From positions 1 through 10,925 of the forward strand of contig CAMDDU010000082.1 of assembly GCA_945892985.1 (NCBI GenBank): a DNA stretch of 10,925 nucleotides, read 5' to 3'. This DNA comes from CAITSH01 sp945892985 (GTDB taxonomy: Bacteria > Pseudomonadota > Gammaproteobacteria > Burkholderiales > SG8-39). Positions 1 to 5,017 of the stretch are shown here, one piece after another. Under the pieces are notes generated by a model, which was not told the DNA's origin, ran no database searches, and worked only from the letters and a program-made list of their open reading frames with translations. Numbering within the stretch: position 1 is the first letter of the stretch; every line of letters begins with the position of its first letter. The translations under genes and the position numbers were made by a program.

Positions 1-33
1 CCGCCGTAGCGGGCATATTTACAGACGCGCCGC

Positions 34-189
34 TTACTTCAGCTTCGTCTCTTTGTACAAAACGTGTTTGCGCACCTTGGGATCGTATTTGATGATCTCC
101 ATTTTGTCCGGCATGGTGCGCTTGTTCTTGGTAGCGGTATAGAAATGACCGGTTCCGGCACTGGATTCGAGCTTGATTTTTTCACGCAT
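34..189 (-). CDS. rpmG: 50S ribosomal protein L33
   Basis: This 51-residue protein of the large ribosomal subunit starts MREKIKLESSAGTGHFY and ends YKETKLK, closely resembling E. coli L33 apart from missing its first four residues. The start at 189 follows a GAGGA site about 9 bases upstream, and no earlier in-frame start is usable. It has no cysteines, so it is the zinc-independent form. It lies 53 bp downstream of rpmB on the same strand and is very likely co-transcribed with it, the usual arrangement. It is too short to be seen by ORF callers with longer cut-offs. Identification is from direct similarity to the remembered family sequence. Confidence 0.96.
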   Translation of the reverse strand: MREKIKLESSAGTGHFYTATKNKRTMPDKMEIIKYDPKVRKHVLYKETKLK

Positions 190-242
190 GTTCGTCGTCC
201 TCGGAGCTTTTGTTGATGCTCAGGTTGGCAGGATTGCGGGCT

Positions 243-476
243 TTACAGTTTGCCCTTGGCGCGCAGTTCGGCCAGAACGACCTCAAGGCCCTTCTTGTCG
301 ATCGTGCGCAGCCCGGCCGTCGTAACGCGCATGGTAATGAAGCGCTTTTCCGACTCAAGCCAGAAGCGGCGGTTCTGCAGGTTGGGCAGAAAGCGGCGCT
401 TGGTCTTGTTGTTAGCATGGGACACATTGTGTCCGGTCATCGGTTTTTTGCCGGTGACTTGGCAGACGCGTGCCAT
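243..476 (-). CDS. rpmB: 50S ribosomal protein L28
   Basis: The product is a 77-residue large-subunit ribosomal protein. It begins MARVCQVTGKKPMTGHNVSH and contains the typical NNKTKRRFLPNLQ segment and the VTTAGLRTIDKKG C-terminal part, all hallmarks of L28. The length matches the family (78 in E. coli). The ATG at 476 was preferred over an upstream in-frame ATG at 566. It has a GGAG site at the right distance, gives the family N-terminus, and lies downstream of the predicted transcription start. Only one cysteine (C5) is present, so no zinc ribbon. It is the first gene of the rpmB-rpmG unit and has a strong promoter of its own. Confidence 0.97.
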   Translation of the reverse strand: MARVCQVTGKKPMTGHNVSHANNKTKRRFLPNLQNRRFWLESEKRFITMRVTTAGLRTIDKKGLEVVLAELRAKGKL

Positions 477-506
477 GGCAGTACTCCAGTTCGAAAAAAG
501 ACTGCC

Positions 507-536
507 ATTATAGCGGTAAAGCCAAGGTCTTTTCAA
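507..536 (-). promoter_or_regulatory. Strong sigma70-type promoter for rpmB-rpmG
   Basis: Read on the minus strand there is TTGAAA (531-536), an 18-bp spacer and a perfect TATAAT (507-512). Transcription would start near 500, leaving a leader of about 25 bases before rpmB. This lets the ribosomal genes be expressed independently of radC upstream. No terminator is visible after radC, so read-through from radC is also possible. Confidence 0.75.
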
Positions 537-606
537 GTTCTTGCTGGAACGAATTGCAGCGTGCATGGAATTTCCTGTTTTCCCAGTACGCCGGTAAAAC
601 CACCTT

Positions 607-1281
607 TTAAATCAGCCCTCTTTCAGCAAAAGACATCGCCGCACCCTCCCCGACGATGAAATGATCCAGCACCCGAATGTCAACCAGTGCGAGTGCCTGA
701 CGCAGGGTGCGGGTGAGTAATTCGTCGGCCTGGCTCGGTTCAGCCAGACCCGAAGGGTGGTTGTGGGCGAAGATGATGCCCGCCGCGCCTTGCGCGAGGG
801 CGAATTTGACGACCTCGCGCGGGTAGACGCTGGTTTGTGTCAGTGTGCCGCGAAACAGCTCTTGCGCGGCGATAACGCGGTTTTGCGCGTCGAGCAAGAC
901 TGCCATGAACACCTCGTAGTCGCGGCCTGCAAGGGTGAGGCGGAGATAGTCTCGCACCGATTGTGGCGAAGAAAGCGCGTCGCGAACGCGCATTTTTTCC
1001 CCCAGAGCGCGTCTTGCCAGTTCCAGCGCAGCCTGCAGTTGCGCCGCTTTGGCCGGGCCTATGCCGGCGGTTGAAGTGAGTGTCTTGCAGTCGGCAGCGG
1101 CAAGCCGTGCGAGCGAGCCGTGCTCCGTGATGAGCTCACGCGCCAGATCCAGCGCGCTCTTGCCGCGCATGCCGGTGCGCAGGAAAATCGCCAGCAACTC
1201 GGCATCCGAGAGCACGGATGCGCCGTGTGCAAGCAAGCGCTCACGTGGTCGTTCGGCTGATGGCCAATCTGCGATCCTCAT
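607..1281 (-). CDS. radC: RadC family JAB/MPN-domain protein
   Basis: This is a 224-residue member of the RadC (DUF2466) family. The N-terminal part (about 1-100) has a helix-hairpin-helix-like segment, TAGIGPAKAAQLQ near 71-83. The C-terminal part (about 103-224) is the MPN/JAB metalloprotease-like domain with the zinc-binding pattern HNHPSG...EPSQAD (H173, H175, D186). The family was once linked to DNA repair, but its biochemical role is not settled. The length equals E. coli RadC (about 222). The ATG at 1281 has an AGGAGAA site just upstream. It is divergent from coaBC and upstream of rpmB, an arrangement also found in E. coli. All metal ligands are intact. Confidence 0.95.
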   Translation of the reverse strand: MRIADWPSAERPRERLLAHGASVLSDAELLAIFLRTGMRGKSALDLARELITEHGSLARLAAADCKTLTSTAGIGPAKAAQLQAALELARRALGEKMRVRDALSSPQSVRDYLRLTLAGRDYEVFMAVLLDAQNRVIAAQELFRGTLTQTSVYPREVVKFALAQGAAGIIFAHNHPSGLAEPSQADELLTRTLRQALALVDIRVLDHFIVGEGAAMSFAERGLI

Positions 1282-1310
1282 GATTCTCCTGATGTTTTCT
1301 GATTTTTTCC

Positions 1311-1339
1311 TGATTCTTCAGAAGGTTTTGGCGTAGAAT
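1311..1339 (+). promoter_or_regulatory. Possible coaBC promoter
   Basis: TAGAAT at 1334-1339 is a good -10 candidate 34 bases before the coaBC start. The hexamer 17 bp upstream (TGATTC) matches the -35 consensus poorly, so the call rests mainly on the -10. The spacer also serves radC in the other direction. Confidence 0.3.
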
Positions 1340-1373
1340 CCGCCGTCTGAATAACGTCGCTGCAGGTTTCCGG

Positions 1374-2567
1374 ATGACTGACATCAAGGGCAAGCGCATT
1401 CTTCTGGGTCTTACCGGCGGCGTCGCCGCTTACAAGGCTGCCGAGCTTACCAGGCTGCTCACCAAGAGCGGCGCGGACGTGCGGGTGGTGATGACGCAGG
1501 CCGCTTGCCGTTTTATAACGCCGGTGACCATGCAAGCGCTTTCCGGTCAGCTTGTGCATACCGATTTGTGGGATGGCAGCGTGCCCAACAACATGGGCCA
1601 TATTGAGCTGACTCGGGATCGCGATCTCATCCTGATCGCGCCGGCCAGCGCCGATTTTCTCGGCAAACTTGCCTGGGGTCTTGCCGACGATCTGCTATCG
1701 ACTCTGTGCGCCGCACGCCGCTGCAAGTTGTCGGTGGCGCCGGCCATGAATGTCGAAATGTGGGACAACCCGGCTAACCAGCGCAACATCGGCATGTTGC
1801 ACGAGGACGGCGTGAGCGTGCTGGGCCCCGCTGCGGGCGATCAGGCTTGCGGCGAAACGGGCATGGGTCGTATGCTCGAGCCGGCGCAAATTCTCGCCGA
1901 GGTTGAGGCGCTTTTGGGGCCGAGCTTACTGGCCGGTAAAGCGGTCCTGGTCACCGCCGGTCCGACCTATGAGCCGATCGACACGGTTCGCGGCATTACC
2001 AATTTAAGTTCCGGGAAAATGGGCTACGCCGTCGCGCAAGCGGCGATGGAGGCCGGTGCCGCTGTCACGCTGGTAAGCGGCCCGACCGCCCTGCGGGTGC
2101 CCGCCGGTGTCACGCTGGTGCGCGCGGGCAGCGCGCGCGAGATGCATCAGGCGGTGATGGAGCGGGCAAGGCAGTCAGATGTGTTCATCGCCGTGGCCGC
2201 GGTCGCCGACTATCACGTGGTGGATGCGAAGTCGCATAAAATCAAGCGCGACAAAGGCAATATGCAGATTGAGCTGGCGCCTAACCCGGATATTCTCGCA
2301 GAGGTCGCCGCGATCAAGCTGGGGCCGTTCTGCGTCGGGTTTGCCGCAGAGACCGAAAATTTGCGCGAGTATGCGCAAGCCAAGCGCAAGAAGAAAAATA
2401 TTCCCTTACTCGCGGCCAATCTCGCCCAGGATGCGTTCGGCCGTGATGACAATGCGTTGACGCTGTTTCACGACAGTGGCGAAACCGAACTGCCGCGTGC
2501 GCCCAAGCTCGAGCTGGCCCGCCAGTTGGTCGCCCACATCGCGGCCATGCTGCCCAAGCCGCGCTGA
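1374..2567 (+). CDS. coaBC: Bifunctional phosphopantothenoylcysteine decarboxylase / phosphopantothenate-cysteine ligase
   Basis: This 397-residue enzyme performs two consecutive steps of coenzyme A synthesis: joining cysteine to 4'-phosphopantothenate and decarboxylating the product to 4'-phosphopantetheine. The N-terminal flavoprotein decarboxylase domain (about 1-185) carries the catalytic histidine in NNMGHIELT (H76), the PAMNVEMW motif (N126), and the cysteine of ACGETGMGRM (C159). The C-terminal ligase domain (about 187-397) begins VLVTAGPTYEPID and has TNLSSGKMG (N210), AVAAVADY and the conserved lysine in SHKIKR (K289). All expected catalytic residues are present and the length matches the family (406 in E. 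coli). The ribosome-binding site is weak. It is followed by dut after 106 bp, the usual partner. Confidence 0.97.
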   Translation: MTDIKGKRILLGLTGGVAAYKAAELTRLLTKSGADVRVVMTQAACRFITPVTMQALSGQLVHTDLWDGSVPNNMGHIELTRDRDLILIAPASADFLGKLAWGLADDLLSTLCAARRCKLSVAPAMNVEMWDNPANQRNIGMLHEDGVSVLGPAAGDQACGETGMGRMLEPAQILAEVEALLGPSLLAGKAVLVTAGPTYEPIDTVRGITNLSSGKMGYAVAQAAMEAGAAVTLVSGPTALRVPAGVTLVRAGSAREMHQAVMERARQSDVFIAVAAVADYHVVDAKSHKIKRDKGNMQIELAPNPDILAEVAAIKLGPFCVGFAAETENLREYAQAKRKKKNIPLLAANLAQDAFGRDDNALTLFHDSGETELPRAPKLELARQLVAHIAAMLPKPR

Positions 2568-2568
2568 G

Positions 2569-2590
2569 CGCCAACGCCGCGCCATTGGCG
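2569..2590 (+). other. Hairpin just after coaBC
   Basis: CGCCAA (2569-2574) and TTGGCG (2585-2590) can form a 6-bp stem with a 10-base loop immediately after the coaBC stop. Only three T follow, so it is at best a weak attenuating terminator between coaBC and dut. The rest of the 106-bp spacer shows no clear promoter for dut. Confidence 0.3.
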
Positions 2591-2673
2591 TTTGATCAAT
2601 CCGTGCGGGTAGTCGCCACATTTGCGGTTGCCGCGTTTGCAGTTCAAACTCAGGATCTTTCAGCCCCCGTTTA

Positions 2674-3123
2674 ATGCAGACCATAGACGTCAAAATCCTC
2701 GATCCGCGCATGCGTGAAAATCTTCCCGAGTACGCCACCGCCGGCGCCGCGGGTCTTGATCTGCGTGCCTGTATTGACGCGCCGCTGCTGCTGGCGCCCG
2801 GGGATGTGCGGCTCATTCCTAGCGGTCTGGCGATCCATATTGGCGATCCGGCTTACGCCGCGATAATCCTGCCGCGCTCCGGCCTCGGTGCCAAGCATGG
2901 CATCGTGCTGGGCAATCTCGTTGGTCTGATTGATTCGGATTATCAGGGCGAACTGAAGGTGTCCTTGTGGAATCGCGGCATTGCGGCCTTTACCATCCAG
3001 CCGCTGGATCGCATCGCACAACTGGTGCTCATACCGGTGCTGCAACTTCATCTGAATGTGGTCGATGAGTTCACGCATAGTGAACGTGGCACCGGCGGAT
3101 TTGGCAGCACGGGGAAGCGCTAG
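2674..3123 (+). CDS. dut: Deoxyuridine 5'-triphosphate nucleotidohydrolase (dUTPase)
   Basis: This 149-residue enzyme hydrolyses dUTP to dUMP and pyrophosphate, keeping uracil out of DNA and supplying dUMP for thymidylate synthesis. All five motifs of the trimeric dUTPase family are visible in order: AGLDLRA (26-32), PRSGLGAKHG (68-77), GNLVGLIDSDYQGE (81-94), PLDRIAQLV (110-118) and the C-terminal arm RGTGGFGSTG (138-147), which closes over the substrate. The start MQTIDVKILDPRM aligns with the E. coli N-terminus, although no good Shine-Dalgarno site is seen directly before it, suggesting translation may depend on other leader features. Length is typical (151 in E. coli). Confidence 0.97.
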   Translation: MQTIDVKILDPRMRENLPEYATAGAAGLDLRACIDAPLLLAPGDVRLIPSGLAIHIGDPAYAAIILPRSGLGAKHGIVLGNLVGLIDSDYQGELKVSLWNRGIAAFTIQPLDRIAQLVLIPVLQLHLNVVDEFTHSERGTGGFGSTGKR

Positions 3124-3141
3124 GATCCGCAGAATGGCCGC

Positions 3142-3194
3142 CTGCGACAGACAAAAAAGCCCGCGTGTCGCGGGCTTTTTTTTGCCTGTCGCAG
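3142..3194. terminator. Nested bidirectional terminator between dut and fccB
   Basis: The core stem AGCCCGCG (3158-3165) / CGCGGGCT (3169-3176) has a 3-base loop. It is flanked by six A on the left and eight T on the right, so it can end transcription of both convergent units. Around it is a second perfect 9-bp inverted repeat, CTGCGACAG (3142-3150) and CTGTCGCAG (3186-3194), whose right arm ends one base before the fccB stop codon. Confidence 0.9.
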
Positions 3195-3195
3195 A

Positions 3196-4485
3196 TCAGC
3201 CGAGCGAATCCGACCAGATGTTGGCCGCCCATGCGTCTGCGTAGGATTTTTCCAGGGCGTTGCGTTGCGCCGATACGCCACCGGCGCCCTGAACCGGCAG
3301 CAGGGTCTTCTTTCCCATGTCGTAGCGGTGGACCGACGTGACATGCATGGCCTCGGTTGCGCTGACGTAGCTGTAGCAGGTGTTGGCGATGGTCGTGCTC
3401 GTCGGCGCCGGCTGTCCGGTCAGGTTGGCGACGATCGCAGCGGCGGCGATTTTGGCGTGGTTGTTCGCCATGCTCGCTGATTTGGGCATGGCCGCGGCTG
3501 AAAGTGTGGCATCGCCTAAAACGTGAACGCCTTTGACGGCAACCGATTCCATGCTGAGCCAGTCAACATCGCACCAGCGGTTGTTGGTGGTGATGAGCTT
3601 GGCCGAGGCGGCGATATTGCCTGCGCGCTGGGGGGGGATGACGTTGAGCACGTCACCCTTGATGCTGTCGAAGTCGGTCTTCAGCGTCTTGCCACGCACA
3701 TCAACGTCCTTGACCTCCTGGTTGGCGCGGTATTCGACGATGCCCGGGTACAGGTCCTTCCAGGCGGCTTTGAACAGGCCGGCCTTTGAGGTCACATCCG
3801 GATTGGCATCGAGGATGATGACTTTGGAGCGCGGCTTGGCTTGCTTGAAATACGCCGCAACCTGGCAAGCGCGCTCGTAGGGGCCGGGTGGGCAGCGGTA
3901 AGGCGCCTTCGGTATGGAAAGCAGGTAGAGGCCGCCGTCTGCCATGCCCTCGATCTGTTTTCGCAGTGCGATGGTCTCGGGGCCGGCTTTCCATGCGTGA
4001 AGAATCTGCTTTTGTGCTTCAGCGTTGTTGAGGCCGGGAATTTCGTTGAACAGGAAATCAACGCCCGGCGAGACCACCAGCCGGTCATATTTCATGTCCG
4101 CGAACTTGTTGGCGAACTTCACCAGCTTCTTGTCGGCGTCGATGGCGCTGACTTCGTCGTTGAGTATCTGCACCCCGTGCTCGCGCAGGCCGCCGTAGCC
4201 AATGGTGAGGTCTTCTATTTTGCGTGATCCGCCCAGCACCAGGTTTGACAAGGGGCAGGAGACGAATTGCTGGTTGCGCTCGACCAGAAACACCTCTATG
4301 GCACCGCCGCTCCACATGCGTATGTATTTCGCCGCGGTGGCGCCGCCGTAACCCCCGCCTATGACCACGACGCGGCCCACTGTTTTGGCCGGGGCGGCTG
4401 CTTGGGTGGCGCATCCGGTGAGGGTGGCGAGCGCGCTGGCGCCAAAGAAACCGATGAAATCGCGTCTGTCTAATTCATGTTTCAT
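3196..4485 (-). CDS. fccB: Sulfide dehydrogenase (flavocytochrome c), flavoprotein subunit
   Basis: This 429-residue exported FAD enzyme is predicted to oxidise sulfide to sulfur or polysulfide in the periplasm and pass electrons to the cytochrome encoded by the gene before it. The N-terminus has a twin-arginine motif (RRDFIGF, 7-13) and a lipobox-like LTGC (22-25). The dinucleotide fold follows, VVVIGGGYGG (39-48). FVSCPLSNLVLGG holds C77, equivalent to the cysteine that covalently binds FAD in Allochromatium FccB. C198 (YRCPPGPYERAC) and C370 (ANTCYSY) fit the redox-active disulfide in position and spacing. HVLGDAT (321-327) is the second FAD-binding segment. The ATG at 4485 has a GGAG site that overlaps the end of fccA, indicating translational coupling. 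A SoxF-like role cannot be separated from FccB by sequence alone. Confidence 0.9.
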   Translation of the reverse strand: MKHELDRRDFIGFFGASALATLTGCATQAAAPAKTVGRVVVIGGGYGGATAAKYIRMWSGGAIEVFLVERNQQFVSCPLSNLVLGGSRKIEDLTIGYGGLREHGVQILNDEVSAIDADKKLVKFANKFADMKYDRLVVSPGVDFLFNEIPGLNNAEAQKQILHAWKAGPETIALRKQIEGMADGGLYLLSIPKAPYRCPPGPYERACQVAAYFKQAKPRSKVIILDANPDVTSKAGLFKAAWKDLYPGIVEYRANQEVKDVDVRGKTLKTDFDSIKGDVLNVIPPQRAGNIAASAKLITTNNRWCDVDWLSMESVAVKGVHVLGDATLSAAAMPKSASMANNHAKIAAAAIVANLTGQPAPTSTTIANTCYSYVSATEAMHVTSVHRYDMGKKTLLPVQGAGGVSAQRNALEKSYADAWAANIWSDSLG

Positions 4486-4495
4486 GCTGGTCTCC

Positions 4496-4804
4496 TCACT
4501 TCGCTTTTTGCGCGGCAAAGTAGCCCGCCAGCGCATCGATTTGTTCTTCGGTGTAGCCCTTGGATATCTGGTGCATGATGGTCGCAGGCCGTTTGCCGTC
4601 GCGGAAGTCGCGCAACTGCTTGGCGAGGTAGTCGCGGGGCTGACCGGCGATGTTGGGCAGCCCGCCGGCGTTGGCGCCGGCGGTGCCGTGGCAGATGGCG
4701 CAGGCGGCGGCGAGGTTACGGCCGTTGTTGGCGTCTTGTGCGATGGCCGGTTGTACTAGGCTGGCGGCAAACGCAAGCGAGATGAGAAGTAGTTTTTTTT
4801 TCAT
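4496..4804 (-). CDS. fccA: Monoheme cytochrome c, electron-accepting subunit of sulfide dehydrogenase
   Basis: The 102-residue protein has a Sec signal peptide (KKK then a hydrophobic stretch, probable cleavage after PAIA-Q near 22), so the mature c-type cytochrome has about 80 residues. The heme site is CAICH (C35, C38, H39) and M77 in TIMHQIS is the likely second axial ligand. It is a class I fold ending in the helix EEQIDALAGYFAAQK. Its stop lies 10 bases before the fccB start, with the fccB ribosome-binding site right behind it. The pair therefore forms an operon and the cytochrome should accept electrons from the flavin subunit. It has one heme, unlike the diheme FccA of Allochromatium, and resembles the shorter monoheme type. 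The subunit assignment rests largely on its neighbour. Confidence 0.85.
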   Translation of the reverse strand: MKKKLLLISLAFAASLVQPAIAQDANNGRNLAAACAICHGTAGANAGGLPNIAGQPRDYLAKQLRDFRDGKRPATIMHQISKGYTEEQIDALAGYFAAQKAK

Positions 4805-4808
4805 GATG

Positions 4809-4865
4809 TTCTCCTGGTGTTCTCCTGATGGTCACCCTGATGGTCACCTCGATAGTCACTCCGAT
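4809..4865 (-). repeat. Tandem repeats in the fccA leader, including a doubled ribosome-binding site
   Basis: On the plus strand TTCTCCTGGTG (4809-4819) is followed directly by TTCTCCTGATG (4820-4830). Three 12-bp units follow: GGTCACCCTGAT (4830-4841), GGTCACCTCGAT (4842-4853) and AGTCACTCCGAT (4854-4865). In mRNA sense this gives repeats of the form ATCRRGGTGACY running into two successive AGGAGAACA boxes before the fccA ATG. Confidence 0.8.
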
Positions 4866-4896
4866 CGTCGGGGTGGCAGCGTTGGTTTGCGCAGGG

Positions 4897-4970
4897 CAGT
4901 GTCGCCTCTGGCACTCGACACTGTCAAGGTGGTGCGCAGCATAAGCTGATTCCCGCAGGGCATAAGCTGA
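4897..4970 (-). promoter_or_regulatory. Probable fcc operon control region
   Basis: Read on the minus strand, two copies of TCAGCTTATGC (4960-4970 and 4939-4949) lie 21 bp apart, followed by an exact TTGACA -35 (4922-4927). An 8-bp inverted repeat, CAGTGTCG (4897-4904) / CGACACTG (4916-4923), overlaps the end of the -35. The hexamer 17 bp downstream (CGACAC) is a very poor -10, so activator dependence is plausible. The function is inferred from architecture only. Confidence 0.45.
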
Positions 4971-4998
4971 AAAGCCGCGCTGGGCGCGGCTTTTCAGC
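4966..4998 (-). terminator. Terminator of clpS-clpA
   Basis: A perfect 15-bp stem, GCTGAAAAGCCGCGC (4966-4980) and GCGCGGCTTTTCAGC (4984-4998), has a 3-base loop and sits 19 bases after the clpA stop. In clpA sense a run of four T falls inside the stem rather than after it, so efficiency is uncertain. It separates clpA from the fcc operon on the same strand. Confidence 0.75.
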
Positions 4999-5017
4999 AT
5001 GTCGTTATTTAGGCTGA

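Noticed and set aside
1..14. Possible terminator of rpmG at the left edge
   Set aside because: CCGC/GCGG (1-4, 9-12) could be part of a hairpin, but the window cuts it and no T tract can be seen.
210..659. 149-residue plus-strand reading frame across rpmB and its promoter
   Set aside because: It lies antisense to rpmB, the promoter and the end of radC, all well supported. No ribosome-binding site or recognisable domain.
4809..4865. Could the 12-bp repeats be a CRISPR array?
   Set aside because: Units are too short, directly adjacent without spacers, and no cas genes are present.
4716..5000. 94-residue minus-strand frame through the fcc leader and start of fccA
   Set aside because: It overlaps the fccA signal peptide in another frame and crosses a terminator. 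Its repetitive peptide is a by-product of the DNA tandem repeats.
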